Below are positions 10,015 through 19,347 of a DNA stretch of 64,000 nucleotides, piece by piece. Under the pieces are notes generated by a model. That model searched no databases. It was not told the origin of the DNA and was given only the letters and a program-made list of their open reading frames with translations. Positions within the stretch are counted from its first letter, which is position 1. Each line of letters opens with the position of its first letter. The stretch spans positions 124,001 to 188,000 of the forward strand of contig FCOD02000008.1 in the NCBI GenBank assembly GCA_001544655.2, in the 5' to 3' direction. This stretch comes from Caballeronia turbans (GTDB lineage Bacteria; Pseudomonadota; Gammaproteobacteria; Burkholderiales; Burkholderiaceae). The position numbers and the translations under genes are program-made.

Positions 10015-11415
10015 ATGACGCCCTTGTTACGAACCGCCAGCCCGAACACCTTGCAGACGACTCCGCAAAACGATTCGCCCGGAACCACCGCGCTGCCCGT
10101 GCACTGGCACAAGCGCGTGTTGATGCTCGCGTTTCCGATCGTCCTCGCCAATTTGACGCAACCGATTCTCGGCGCGGTCGATACGGCCGTCGCCGGGCAT
10201 TTCGACGGACCGCAGTATCTCGGCGGCGTCGCGCTCGGCGGGCTCGTGTTCAGCTTCGTGTTCTGGGGCTTCGGCTTTCTGCGCATGGGCACGACGGGGC
10301 TCGTCGCGCAGGCGTTCGGTGCACACGACGACGACGCCTTGCGCGCGAGCGTGCTGCGCGCCCTGCTGCTCGCGCTCGCGATCGGCGTGGCGGTGCTCGC
10401 GCTACAGATGCCGATCATCCGCTACGGACTCGTCGCGCTGGGCGGCAGCGCGGCCGTCCAGGACACCGCGCGCGCGTATTGTCATGCGCGCATCTGGGCC
10501 GCGCCGTTCGCGCTCGGCAACTATGTCGTGCTCGGGTATTTGCTCGGCTGCCAGCGCGTGCGGCTCGCGCTCGTCACGCAGATCTTCATCAATCTGGTGA
10601 ACATCGTCGCGGTGCTGCTGTTCGTGTATCGCTTCGACTGGGGCATCGCGGGCATCGGCGCGGCGACCGCCTTCGCGGATTTCTGCGGCTTCTCGCTCGG
10701 CGTCGCGATTCTCTGGCATTTGCGTCCGCGCGATCTCGCGCCGCTCGCGCCCCGTTCACTCTTCGACGGGCACGCGCTCAGGCGGCTGGTTGCGCTCAAC
10801 CGCGACATCTTCATCCGCACGATCTGTCTGCTCGGCTCGTATGCCTGGTTCGCGCATCTCGGCGCGCGCGAGGGCGATGCGATCCTCGCCGCCAACGCCG
10901 TCCTGCTGAACTTCCAGACCTTCATGTCCTTCGGACTCGACGGTTTCGCGCACGCGGCCGAGGCGCTCGTCGGCGCGGCGGCCGGCGCGCGCGACCGTCA
11001 CGCGTTCCGGCAGGCGGTGAAGATCACGATGCTCTGGTCCGCGATCGGCGCGGCGGGCTTTTCCATCGTCTACTGGATAAGCGGCGAATGGATCATCGGC
11101 AAGCTGACCGATCAGGCCGTCGTGCACGCGGCGGCGGCGCGCTATCTGCCGTGGGCGTCGGTTCTGCCGCTCGCATCCGTAGCGGGCTTTCAGCTCGACG
11201 GCGTGTTCATCGGCGCAACGCGCACGCACGAACTCATGAAAGCGATGGCAGTCTCGCTCACGGTGTTTCTGCTCGCCGCCTGGGCGCTCGCGGGATCGCT
11301 CGGCAATCACGGGTTGTGGCTTGCGCTCACCCTTTTCATGGTGGCGCGCGGCATCACGCTGGCGGTGCAGGTGCCTGCGATCGAGCGCGTGTCGTGCGCG
11401 CCCGATCGAAGCTGA
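10015..11415 (+). CDS. MATE family efflux transporter (DinF-like)
   Basis: The chosen frame is 466 residues with about 12 transmembrane helices. Family signatures are [19 protein letters not shown] near residue 45 and [21 protein letters not shown] near 80, as in DinF-type MATE exporters. It would expel cationic or organic compounds in exchange for H+ or Na+. The ATG at 10015 was preferred over one at 9958, which would overlap the divergent ynfA start. Its stop lies one base from the stop of the convergent hydrolase. Confidence 0.85.
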   Translation: MTPLLRTASPNTLQTTPQNDSPGTTALPVHWHKRVLMLAFPIVLANLTQPILGAVDTAVAGHFDGPQYLGGVALGGLVFSFVFWGFGFLRMGTTGLVAQAFGAHDDDALRASVLRALLLALAIGVAVLALQMPIIRYGLVALGGSAAVQDTARAYCHARIWAAPFALGNYVVLGYLLGCQRVRLALVTQIFINLVNIVAVLLFVYRFDWGIAGIGAATAFADFCGFSLGVAILWHLRPRDLAPLAPRSLFDGHALRRLVALNRDIFIRTICLLGSYAWFAHLGAREGDAILAANAVLLNFQTFMSFGLDGFAHAAEALVGAAAGARDRHAFRQAVKITMLWSAIGAAGFSIVYWISGEWIIGKLTDQAVVHAAAARYLPWASVLPLASVAGFQLDGVFIGATRTHELMKAMAVSLTVFLLAAWALAGSLGNHGLWLALTLFMVARGITLAVQVPAIERVSCAPDRS

Positions 11416-11416
11416 A

Positions 11417-12481
11417 CTACTGCGAATTCGGCTTAAGTGCGGCGAGGCCATCCAGCAGCGCCTTGTGGAACGTCGCCGGATCCTGCATCTGCGGCGCGTG
11501 GCCCAGCTCGGGAAACTCGACGAGTTTCGCGCCCTCGATGCGCTCCTTCGCCAGCTTCGCAAGATCCGGATAGCGGCCGAGCGTCGGGCGGATTTCCGGC
11601 GGCGCGAGATCCTTGCCGATCGCCGTGTTGTCCTTGTCGCCGATGAGCAACAGCGTCGGCGTCTTCAACTGATCGAATTCGTAGACGACCGGCTGCGTGT
11701 AGATCATGTCGTAGAGCAGCGCCGAGTTCCACGCGACGATGTCCTTGCCCGGCCCGCGATACATGCCCGCGAGCATCTGCACCCACGGTTCGTAATCGGC
11801 GCGCCATTGCCCTGAATAGTACGTGTTCGTCTCGTAACGGCGGATGCCATCGGCGCTCGTTTTGAGCTCGCGCGCGTACCAGTCGTCGATCGATATCGAC
11901 GGCACGCCTTTCGCCTTCCAGTCTTCGAGTCCGGTCGGATTGACGAGCACGAGCTGCTGCGTCTCGCGCGGATACATGAGCGCATAGCGCACTGCGAGCA
12001 TGCCGCCCGTCGAATGCGCGATGAGCGTCGCCTTCGATACGCCGAGCGCCGTCAGCAGCGCATGCGTGTTGCGCGCGAGTTGCTGAAAGCTGTACTGATA
12101 ACGCGCGGGCTTGGTCGACTTGCAAAAGCCGATCTGATCCGGCGCGATGACGCGATAACCCGCATCGGTCAAGGTTTCGATAGTCTGCTTCCAGGTCGCC
12201 GAACAGAAATTCTTCCCGTGCAGAAGCACCGCGGTGCGACCGTTCGGATGCAGCGGATGCACGTCCATATAGGCCATGCGCACGACCTGGCGCTGCGACG
12301 TGAGCGCGAATTGCGCAACCGGATACGGATAGTCGAAGCCTTGCAGCTCGGGGCCGTAGGCGGGGCCGTCATTGCCGGCTGCTGGCGCGGTGTCCTCGGC
12401 ATGGGCGTGAAAAGCGCAGGACATCGCGAGCGACAACACGACAGAACGAAGGACGGACGGCTTGCTACGCACTGGATTCAT
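11417..12481 (-). CDS. exported alpha/beta hydrolase
   Basis: The protein has about 354 residues. The N-terminus is a classic Sec signal (SVVLSLAMSCAFHAHAED), so the enzyme is periplasmic or secreted. The oxyanion HG motif is in AVLLHGKNFCSATW. The nucleophile elbow is AHSTGG near residue 160, a less common form of GxSxG in which Ala replaces the first Gly. The acid is likely in LLLIGDKDNTA and the His in ELGHAPQMQDP near the C-terminus. The start at 12479-12481 has GGA five bases upstream; an ATG three codons earlier is possible. The substrate is unknown. Confidence 0.82.
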   Translation of the reverse strand: MNPVRSKPSVLRSVVLSLAMSCAFHAHAEDTAPAAGNDGPAYGPELQGFDYPYPVAQFALTSQRQVVRMAYMDVHPLHPNGRTAVLLHGKNFCSATWKQTIETLTDAGYRVIAPDQIGFCKSTKPARYQYSFQQLARNTHALLTALGVSKATLIAHSTGGMLAVRYALMYPRETQQLVLVNPTGLEDWKAKGVPSISIDDWYARELKTSADGIRRYETNTYYSGQWRADYEPWVQMLAGMYRGPGKDIVAWNSALLYDMIYTQPVVYEFDQLKTPTLLLIGDKDNTAIGKDLAPPEIRPTLGRYPDLAKLAKERIEGAKLVEFPELGHAPQMQDPATFHKALLDGLAALKPNSQ

Positions 12482-12618
12482 TTTTTCCATTTCGAGATGA
12501 CGTCGGCCGACGCATTCTAGCGCGCTTGAAAGTTCACGCGCCCACGCGCTGCCCGCCCCGCGCCCTGTCTGCAGCGCTTATACTTGCGGCCCCGATCGTC
12601 GTCTGGATCTTTACAAGC

Positions 12619-13377
12619 ATGTCATTCCGTATCAAGGCATTCGCCGCCGCGCTCTTCGCATTCGTCAGTATCGGCGCATCCGCGAGCGACTGCCCGCAGT
12701 TCAGTCCCAACGGCCGCGCGCCGGTCGTCGTCAATTCTAAGATGCGCGCGGAGACGCAGGAAGTCTGCTACACCGACTTCGCGCTGCTTCACTCCGGCAT
12801 CACCAAAGGACCGCTCTGGTCGGCGGAACATCTGACCGCCAACAGTGTCGATCAGGCAAAGAACAACACGCGCACCAATCGCTTCTTCGTCGAAAAGCGC
12901 TTGCCGCCCGGTGAGAGCGCGCAGCTTTCCGATTACAAGAAGAGCGGTTACGACCGCGGCCATATGAGCCCCGCGGGCGATCGCGCGAGCAAGCAAGGCA
13001 TGGCCGAATCGTTTTCGCTTGCGAACATCGTGCCGCAGGATCCCTCGAACAACCGGCGCATCTGGTCGCGCATCGAGGAAGCGGTGCGCAGGCTGACGGA
13101 GGAATCGGGCGAAGCGTTCGTCGTCACCGGCCCGCTCTTTTCCGGCCGTCAGTTGCAGACGATCGGCGAATCGCGCGTGTTCGTGCCGACGCAACTGTAC
13201 AAGGTGGTCTATTTGCCACAGCGGCAGATTGCGTTCGCGGTGGTGGTTGAAAATACGCCGACGGACACGTACACGATGAAAACCGTGCGCGAGCTGGAAG
13301 CGATGAGCGGTCTCGCGTTTCCCGGCATACCGGACGGACTGAAGGACAAACGAATTGGAGGGTTGCGAGGTGTTTAA
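12619..13377 (+). CDS. secreted DNA/RNA non-specific endonuclease
   Basis: The protein has 252 residues from the ATG at 12619. That start gives a clean signal peptide (AFAAALFAFVSIGASAS), so I prefer it to the in-frame ATG at 12526. The beta-beta-alpha-metal nuclease motif DRGHMSPAGDRA is present, with its catalytic His, and further downstream comes the Asn-containing block LANIVPQDPSNNRRIW that ligates Mg2+. The family degrades DNA and RNA without sequence preference; a nutritional or defensive role outside the cytoplasm is likely. Its last codons overlap the next small gene. Confidence 0.9.
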   Translation: MSFRIKAFAAALFAFVSIGASASDCPQFSPNGRAPVVVNSKMRAETQEVCYTDFALLHSGITKGPLWSAEHLTANSVDQAKNNTRTNRFFVEKRLPPGESAQLSDYKKSGYDRGHMSPAGDRASKQGMAESFSLANIVPQDPSNNRRIWSRIEEAVRRLTEESGEAFVVTGPLFSGRQLQTIGESRVFVPTQLYKVVYLPQRQIAFAVVVENTPTDTYTMKTVRELEAMSGLAFPGIPDGLKDKRIGGLRGV

Positions 13378-13630
13378 ACCATTTGCGAACGATACGGACG
13401 TGATGAACATCGCGGGCGACGCGATCAACATCGAAAACGGCGTGAAGCGACTGACGATCAGCGGCGATCTGACGATTGCCCGCGACAAGGCGGGACTTGC
13501 CAACGCGCTCGCGCTTCAGAAGGCGCTCGGTGCGATCATCGAAGCATTGCAGAGCGAGGCCTCGCTGCCCGCGAAGTTGCCCGACGAACCGGCCGCGCCG
13601 TCAGGCACCGCTGACAACCCGTTTATCTGA
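13370..13630 (+). CDS. small conserved protein coupled to the nuclease gene
   Basis: This is an 86-residue protein that starts with GTG at 13370, behind GGAGGG. The start sits inside the last codons of the endonuclease gene, so translation is coupled. Features seen are DAINIENGVKRLTISGDL, then a helical stretch KAGLANALALQKALGAIIEAL and a Pro/Ala-rich tail. There is no signal peptide. I do not recognise a family. Tight coupling to an exported nuclease could mean an accessory or inhibitor role, but that is only inference. Confidence 0.65.
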   Translation: MFKPFANDTDVMNIAGDAINIENGVKRLTISGDLTIARDKAGLANALALQKALGAIIEALQSEASLPAKLPDEPAAPSGTADNPFI

Positions 13631-13666
13631 AGCGGCGATCGGAGACAGCCGCGCGGAGAAATCGAA

Positions 13667-14182
13667 GTGATCGAATGCCATGTCGGCCCGAGTCCGCTTG
13701 GGCACATCCTGTATCGCGCCGAAGACGACTGCTTGACCGGGCTCTTCTTTCTCGGGCAGAAGCACTTTCCCGCCGGGTTGCCGGAGCCGACGCTGTCCGA
13801 GACGCCGCCCGCATCGCGCGTAATCGGCGAGGCGCGCGAGCAGATCGGCGAATACTTCTCTGGCGTGCGCAAGGCGTTTTCGATCCCGTTGACGCTCAAC
13901 GGCACAGCGTTTCAGCGGCAGGTCTGGGATGCACTGCGGCAGATCCCTTTCGGCGAAGCATGGACCTACGGCGATCTCGCGCGCCGACTGGGCTTGCCCG
14001 CGGGCGCATCGCGGGCGGTCGGCGGCGCGAACGGCCGCAATCCGATTGCGATCATCGTGCCGTGTCACCGCGTGATCGGCGGCGACGGAGAATTGACCGG
14101 CTACGCCGGCGGCGTGGAACGCAAGCGTCACTTGCTCACGCTGGAGGGCGGCCCGGGTCGCGAGCAACTCGCGCTCTTCTGA
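13667..14182 (+). CDS. ogt: methylated-DNA--protein-cysteine S-methyltransferase
   Basis: This is a 171-residue O6-alkylguanine-DNA alkyltransferase of the Ogt type. It directly removes O6-alkyl groups from guanine by transfer to its own cysteine. The active-site block IIVPCHRVIGGDGELTGYAG carries the acceptor Cys, and GTAFQRQVWDALRQIPFG is the DNA-binding part. The start is a GTG at 13667 preceded by CGGAGAAA. It lies 36 bp after the small gene on the same strand and ends at a strong terminator. Confidence 0.93.
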   Translation: MIECHVGPSPLGHILYRAEDDCLTGLFFLGQKHFPAGLPEPTLSETPPASRVIGEAREQIGEYFSGVRKAFSIPLTLNGTAFQRQVWDALRQIPFGEAWTYGDLARRLGLPAGASRAVGGANGRNPIAIIVPCHRVIGGDGELTGYAGGVERKRHLLTLEGGPGREQLALF

Positions 14183-14210
14183 ACCGGCCGTCCTCGGCGC
14201 AAAGATAAGA

Positions 14211-14245
14211 AAGCCCGCGAACCGAAATGGTTCGCGGGCTTTTTC
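14211..14245. terminator. bidirectional rho-independent terminator
   Basis: A perfect 13-bp stem (AAGCCCGCGAACC and its complement at 14229-14241) encloses a 5-base loop, followed by T residues on the plus strand and preceded by A residues. It sits between the convergent alkyltransferase and OmpA-type genes and can serve both. Confidence 0.9.
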
Positions 14246-14267
14246 GTGAGCGACGTACTTCGCCGTT

Positions 14268-14987
14268 TTACGGCGTGAGCGTGACTTCCACGCGACGATT
14301 CTCCGCACGACCGACGCTCGTAGCGTTCGACGCGATCGGGTTCGCCTTACCGAATCCCTTCACCGAGTAATTGTCGGCATGCAGGCCGCGTTCTTTCAGA
14401 TACGTGAGCACGGCCTGCGCGCGACGCTGGGACAGACTGACGTTATAGGCATTCGGCCCGGTCGAATCCGTATAGCCCTCGACCGTCACGGAGGCGAAGT
14501 TCGCACCCTGTGACTCGGCGACGAGCTGATTCAGAATGCCCTTGGCCTTCGGCGTTAGCACGGCGCTATCGAAGGCGAAGTTCGTCTTCTCGTCCAGCAA
14601 GATCTTGCGCGGCGCGGGGGCCGCTGCCTTGACGGGAGCCGGCTGCGGCTCGGGCGCCGGCGTGCTGGTCACGGGCGCAACCGGCGCCGCCTGCACCGGC
14701 GTCGCGCAATTGAAGATCACGTTGCGGGGATCGTTCGGCGTCTGAGTACCGGCGAGCGTCTGGAGCACATTCAACGGTTGATTGCCGCACATCTTCTGAG
14801 CGGCGGCCATACAGGCGCTGCCGTTCTCGAAAACACCGTAGCATTCGGCGCGGTAAGCCTTTTGACCATCCGACGTCTGAATTTGGCTGATATTGAACGC
14901 CGGTCCCGTGGTGGACGAGCAACCCGCAAGTGCAGCAGCGGCGATAAGACTAACGGCAAGGGTTTTCGTGAGCAATTTGGTGTACAT
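14268..14987 (-). CDS. OmpA-family peptidoglycan-binding lipoprotein
   Basis: The protein has 239 residues. A lipoprotein signal is present (SLIAAAALAGCSS, lipobox LAGC), so the mature protein is probably anchored in the outer membrane. Residues 35-85 contain four Cys around MAAAQKMCGNQP. A Pro/Ala linker follows near 95-115. The last 115 residues form an OmpA C-terminal domain with NFAFDSAVLTPKAKGIL, VEGYTDSTGPNAYN and the closing R in SVGRAENRRVEV, the residues that hold diaminopimelate. It stabilises the envelope. Confidence 0.9.
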   Translation of the reverse strand: MYTKLLTKTLAVSLIAAAALAGCSSTTGPAFNISQIQTSDGQKAYRAECYGVFENGSACMAAAQKMCGNQPLNVLQTLAGTQTPNDPRNVIFNCATPVQAAPVAPVTSTPAPEPQPAPVKAAAPAPRKILLDEKTNFAFDSAVLTPKAKGILNQLVAESQGANFASVTVEGYTDSTGPNAYNVSLSQRRAQAVLTYLKERGLHADNYSVKGFGKANPIASNATSVGRAENRRVEVTLTP

Positions 14988-16367
14988 GCGAGTCAATTTG
15001 AAAGCGCGAAGCCGCCGAAAGCGCGCCTCATTTCCAGGCCTGGGCTCATGCCAGAGGCGGCAGGCGGATTCATGGGTCATTCGGATGCGCTCGACTTTCG
15101 ATGAGCACTCCAAAAGCTGCGGGATTGTAGCCCGACGATTTGCGCGGCTTAAGCGGACAACTCCCAAATTGAAGACGCCTCTCATGCGTATTTCAAAGCG
15201 CCTATTTGACCGGCGCGGGGAGATCGCCATCGGACTGCGTTTGCAGTTCCTGCACGCGGGTCTGCCGCGGTTGAAGCTGCGCCTGCGCGGCGGCCCGTCC
15301 GGTGCGCAATTCGCGGATCGCGTTCTGCTGCTCCGGCTGACAAGCCGTCGCCTGGCTTTGCGGCGCGCGAGCAATATCGAGATCGGCTTCTAGCCGCTCG
15401 GCGCGCTCACACTGCGCGCAGATTTGCCTGTCGGCAGCTTGATACGCTTGATTCCCGCATCGGCGAGTGATCGATGTTTTAGCGAAATCGGAATAAACGG
15501 GTTCGGCGCGCCCGTCATTTTGTGTTTTGGTCACGCGCCATATTTTTCTTTTCTGAAGCGCAACGTAATAAGCCCAGCGCTGCATTGCGATTCTTCCGTA
15601 ACGGCAAAGCACATCACTCGAAAAGAATTGGCGCTGTGAAGCCGCCGATTCCAGACGCCTGAATCGCTTTGAAACGCGCGGATTTAAATCGACGGCTGGC
15701 GCCGGGAACCGTCTTGCTGCAATCGCGGCTCGCTCGCGCTGCGCAAGGTTTCGACCGGTTTGAGAATGCGAGAATCGCCCGGTAGGCCTGGCATGCGCGA
15801 GAAAATGTCATGGTCTGCGCGGAAGTCGAACGGCGCGGCCGACAGAATGCCCGCGTCGGGCAAAGGCTGGACCGCGTGAACCGGCCCGGCGGCCGCGGCA
15901 AAAAGCGCGAAAAAGCTGGCAATGAGCGCGAGAGCGCCCGGGATCGGGTGCGAACGGTGCATGGCAAGGAAAAGGCAATGAGGGCGCGCGAGCGCCGGAA
16001 TGGAGCAGCCGGAGGAAACACGGCGTCCGTGTACTGCATGGTTCGTTATTTCAACAGTCGCCGCGCCTTCTGCCCATGAGAGAGTTCTCAAAGACTTCTT
16101 GCCCGGCGGCAGCCTTTCTCATCCGCCACGGGGATCGGGTGTGAAAAATGCGTGCCGCCGGCGTTCATGTGTGCGCGCACGCGCGGCCGGCGCATGGTTC
16201 GAGGACCATAGCGGAAGCGCAAAAAGCGCCCTGGAAACACAAGGCACCGCCCACGGAAGGCAGGGCGGCGGCGATCATCAGCACGGCAGGCGGCCACAGC
16301 TTGCCAAGACTCGGCCATAATGCGCCATCGCAAAAATGCCGGATCGCCAAGTAAAAACGAAAATGCC
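14988..16367. other. mostly gene-free 1.4-kb stretch with weak small frames
   Basis: Apart from the possible exported protein at 15684-15962, I find no gene I trust. A minus-strand frame ending near 15202 has a Gln-rich helical tail (ICAQCERAERLEADLD) that could be the end of a coiled-coil protein, but its start and N-terminal half look random. A Cys-rich frame at 16165-16350 lacks a ribosome site. Confidence 0.4.
15684..15962 (-). CDS. possible small exported protein
   Basis: This is a 92-residue frame. Residues 1-33 form a plausible signal peptide: basic start MHRSHPIP, a hydrophobic core LALIASFFALFAAAAG and a cleavage-like PVHA. The mature part is a short polar stretch without recognisable motifs. 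The ribosome-binding site is weak and no family is recognised. The hydrophobic core in a stretch without other genes is the only support. Confidence 0.38.
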   Translation of the reverse strand: MHRSHPIPGALALIASFFALFAAAAGPVHAVQPLPDAGILSAAPFDFRADHDIFSRMPGLPGDSRILKPVETLRSASEPRLQQDGSRRQPSI

Positions 16368-17879
16368 ATGAATCAAGACGACAAGCACTCGACCGATCGA
16401 ACCAGACAGTCCGGCCCCATCGACGGCAACGTCACGACCGGCGTCGTGGGCCTGGACGAGATTCTGGGCGGCGGCCTCGTCGAAGGCGGCCTGTATCTGA
16501 TCGAAGGGATGGCGGGCGCGGGCAAGACGATCCTCTCGTCGCAAATCGGCTTTCATCGCGTCGCGCAGGGTGACATGGTGCTGTACATCACCCTGATCGC
16601 CGAATCGCATACCAAGCTTCTGTCCCATCTGAAGGGACTCTCGTTCTACAACGCCGACGCCATCTCCGACCGGATGCTCTTCGTCTCCGGCTATCACGAA
16701 CTGATGCGCGACGGCCTGTCCGGTTTTCTCGCGCTGATCGCCTCGACCATCAAGACGAGCCGGCCGCGCTTCATGGTCATCGACGGATTCCGCAGTGCAC
16801 GCGAATTCAGCTCGACGGAACTCGAACTTTCGCAGTTCATCCACGAACTGTCGGCATTCGTGAGCGCCGCGCGCTGCACGACGCTGATCCTCGCGCCGCT
16901 GTCGGGCAACGAGCCGCATCCGGAGCACACGCTCGTCGACGGGCTCATCGAGCTGAACCGCTACAACACCGGCATGCGGCGCGCCCGCGAGATCGAGGTC
17001 CACAAGCTGCGCGCCCGCGATCACCTGCTCGGCAAGCACTTCTTCAAGATCACCGAGCACGGCCTCGAGACGTTTCCGCGCATCGAGGCGTCGCCCGCGA
17101 ACGATCAAGGGCCGCCCGATTTCAAGAGCAGGCTCGGCTTCGCGTTTCCCGATTTCGACCAGATGCTCGGCGGCGGCGTCGTGCGCGGCTCGACGACCAC
17201 GCTCGTCGGGCCGTCGGGCGTCGGCAAGACGCTCGTGTCGCTCAAGTTCCTGCAGGCCGGCGTGGAGCGCGGCGAGCGCTGCGTCTATTTCGGCCTCTAC
17301 GAGTCGCCCGAACGGCTGCTGGCGAAAGCGCAGGAGGTCGGCATCGATCTCGTGCCGGCCGTCCAGGACGGACGCCTCGTGATTCACTGGCATCCGGCCG
17401 TCGAACTGGCGATCGACGAGCTCGCCGTCGAGTTGATGAACGCGGTCAGAAACGCGAATGCGTCGCGGCTCGTCGTCGACGGTATCGACGGATTTTTCCA
17501 GTCCGCGAACCGCACCGAGCGCTTCGGGCTCTTTCTCAACGCGCTCATGCACCGCCTGCGCAACGCGGGCGTGACCACCATCGTCACCGAGGAGATGCCG
17601 CTCTACGGCGAGGTGAGGCTGCCCACGACGCTGCGCGCGTCCGCGATGACGGAGAACATCGTGCTCATGCGCTATGTGGAGGCGAATTCCGCGCTGTATC
17701 GCATGGTGTCGATCGTCAAGCAGCGCGAAGGCTCGCACGATTCGGCGATTCGCCGTCTCACGATCGACTCGCGCGGCCTGCATATGAGCGAAGGCTTCAT
17801 CGGCCCGACGGGTCTGCTGTCCGGACACCCGTCGATCGCGCCCGCGCTCTCCGTGTCGGACCCCGGCGCGCGCGCATGA
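16368..17879 (+). CDS. tandem KaiC-domain ATPase
   Basis: The protein has 503 residues with two RecA/KaiC ATPase domains. Walker A motifs are GMAGAGKT near residue 47 and GPSGVGKT near 282. Walker B strands are RFMVIDG and RLVVDGID. Like circadian KaiC it opens each domain with TGVVGLDEILGGGL-type sequence. The Glu pair after the second beta strand in KaiC is only partly kept (LIAESHTK, LYESPERLL). Related non-circadian KaiC proteins act in signalling or stress responses. It overlaps the following receiver-domain gene by ATGA, so the two are probably one signalling unit. Confidence 0.9.
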   Translation: MNQDDKHSTDRTRQSGPIDGNVTTGVVGLDEILGGGLVEGGLYLIEGMAGAGKTILSSQIGFHRVAQGDMVLYITLIAESHTKLLSHLKGLSFYNADAISDRMLFVSGYHELMRDGLSGFLALIASTIKTSRPRFMVIDGFRSAREFSSTELELSQFIHELSAFVSAARCTTLILAPLSGNEPHPEHTLVDGLIELNRYNTGMRRAREIEVHKLRARDHLLGKHFFKITEHGLETFPRIEASPANDQGPPDFKSRLGFAFPDFDQMLGGGVVRGSTTTLVGPSGVGKTLVSLKFLQAGVERGERCVYFGLYESPERLLAKAQEVGIDLVPAVQDGRLVIHWHPAVELAIDELAVELMNAVRNANASRLVVDGIDGFFQSANRTERFGLFLNALMHRLRNAGVTTIVTEEMPLYGEVRLPTTLRASAMTENIVLMRYVEANSALYRMVSIVKQREGSHDSAIRRLTIDSRGLHMSEGFIGPTGLLSGHPSIAPALSVSDPGARA

Positions 17880-18232
17880 AAAAGATCCTCGTCGTCGACG
17901 ATGAATTCGACATTCTGACCACGTGGCGGCTCGTGCTCGAAATGGAGGGCTACGAGGTCTCGACCGCGTCCAACGGGCGCATCGCGCTCGACGCGGCGCG
18001 CTCGAATCCGCCCGCGCTCGTCATTACCGACTGGATGATGCCGCACATGGACGGCGTCGAGCTGGTCAGGCAACTGGCGGCAAGCGACGGGCTCGCGCGC
18101 GTGCCCGTGATTCTGATGAGCGCGGCCGCCAATGCGCCGGCGCTCGAGCATCCGCACGCGCAGTTTCGCCGCAAGCCGTTTTCGATCGACGATCTGATCG
18201 ACACCGTCCAAAGCCTGATCGGGCCGGCGTGA
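17876..18232 (+). CDS. stand-alone response-regulator receiver protein
   Basis: This is a 118-residue CheY-like protein with no output domain. Acidic pocket D8-D9, phospho-acceptor D52 (VITDWMMPHMDG), Ser in ILMSA and Lys in RRKPF are all in place, so it should be phosphorylatable. No histidine kinase lies nearby. The 4-bp overlap with the double-KaiC gene suggests the ATPase is its partner. Confidence 0.92.
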   Translation: MKKILVVDDEFDILTTWRLVLEMEGYEVSTASNGRIALDAARSNPPALVITDWMMPHMDGVELVRQLAASDGLARVPVILMSAAANAPALEHPHAQFRRKPFSIDDLIDTVQSLIGPA

Positions 18233-18318
18233 GCGGACGTAGGCACGCGGCGTGCTGCACTGGTGCGTTCCGGCAAATCCGGACTCAGGAAGAAACCGCT
18301 CAACCAAAGGGAGGCACC

Positions 18319-18573
18319 ATGGTGCAGGATCAAGTGGAAGGCGTGGCGCAAAAAGTCGTCGGCAAGGTGCAGGACACGGTCGGCGCACTGACGGGCGACG
18401 AAGCGACGCAAGCCGAGGGCAAAGTGCGGCAGGCGTACGGCAACTTGCAGCAGAGCTACGGGCAGACTGTCGACAACGTGCGCCTCGCGGTGGCGAATCA
18501 GCCGATTCAGGGCGTGCTGATCGCCGCGGCGGTGGGCTTCATGCTGGGCGCGTTGTGGAACCGCGATCGTTGA
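18319..18573 (+). CDS. CsbD-like stress protein with C-terminal membrane helix
   Basis: The protein has 84 residues. Residues 1-45 are CsbD-like (VEGVAQKVVGKVQDTVGAL, EATQAEGKVRQAYG). Residues 60-84 form one hydrophobic helix ending in WNRDR (GVLIAAAVGFMLGALWNRD), the tail seen in ElaB/YqjD-type ribosome- or membrane-associated proteins. The ribosome site AAAGGGAGG is strong. The fusion suggests a membrane-tethered general stress protein. Confidence 0.85.
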   Translation: MVQDQVEGVAQKVVGKVQDTVGALTGDEATQAEGKVRQAYGNLQQSYGQTVDNVRLAVANQPIQGVLIAAAVGFMLGALWNRDR

Positions 18574-18643
18574 TGCGCGGATTGCCGTGCGCGTGACACA
18601 TCGAGACCAGGGCCGGCGCGGGACACTGCGCCGGCCTTGTCGT

Positions 18644-19336
18644 TCATGGTGCCTCGCGCACGATGCCGACGAGCGCCGCCGACCGCGCGCAGCCGATCGC
18701 GATCCCGACAGCCGCCACGGCGAGCGCGCCATGCGTGCCGTCGATCGCCGCCGCAAGGGCGAGGCCGCCCGCGGCCGCTGCGCTCATCAGGCTCGCCGCA
18801 GGTGCGCCCGCCGCGCCGCCCATCGCGAGCGACAAATGCGCGCCGATGAGCGCGACCATCGCAATGACCGACACCACGGCGAGCGCGCCCGGTTGCGCGC
18901 CGAGCCCATAGGCGAGCGCCGCGCACGCGCCGGCACAGGCGAGATGCAGCGGCTGGAGGATCAGGTTCTCGCGCTTCGTCCGCGCAAAGATCAGATGACC
19001 CAGCGCCGCAATCGCGCCGCCCGCCAACACCCCACACGTGCCATTCAGGCCCGGCAGCACCCATGCGACGAAAGCGATCGTGGCGAGCAACGCGTGCGTC
19101 GATGCACTGGACGCGCCCCCGTCGAATCGATATCCGGCCAAGCCCGCGAAAGCCGCAAGCAGGAGCGCCGCGGCCAGCGGCGCGATGGCAGCCGGCCCGC
19201 CGCTCGCGCAAGCAGCGGCGACGATCACCGCGCCGGCCACCGCCCACGCGCGCAAACGCGCCGCGCCCATGCGCATCGACGAACCCGCCGACAGCGCCGC
19301 GAGCACGCAAAGCGCCCCGGCGAGAGCATCGGACAT
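18644..19336 (-). CDS. polytopic membrane protein resembling the transhydrogenase PntB membrane domain
   Basis: This is a 230-residue, extremely Ala-rich protein with about eight hydrophobic helices. Segment VALIGAHLSLAMGGA near residue 165, with its spacing to later helices, resembles the PntB region that reads GGADMP in true transhydrogenases; here that motif is degenerate (GGAAGAP). The soluble NADP-binding domain of PntB is absent. The ATG at 19334-19336 has AAGGAG upstream. It is the last gene of the oxalate operon, 11 bp after the fumarylacetoacetase-family gene. The family call is tentative and proton translocation with NADP is unlikely. Confidence 0.6.
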   Translation of the reverse strand: MSDALAGALCVLAALSAGSSMRMGAARLRAWAVAGAVIVAAACASGGPAAIAPLAAALLLAAFAGLAGYRFDGGASSASTHALLATIAFVAWVLPGLNGTCGVLAGGAIAALGHLIFARTKRENLILQPLHLACAGACAALAYGLGAQPGALAVVSVIAMVALIGAHLSLAMGGAAGAPAASLMSAAAAGGLALAAAIDGTHGALAVAAVGIAIGCARSAALVGIVREAP

Positions 19337-19347
19337 GCGTCGCTCCT

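Noticed and set aside
15202-15612. Gln-rich helical frame on the minus strand
   Set aside because: Only the last 70 residues look protein-like. The N-terminal half is random and no start is supported.
16165-16350. Cys-rich small membrane-like frame on the minus strand
   Set aside because: No ribosome site, and it sits in the probable promoter region of the KaiC gene. The evidence is too thin.
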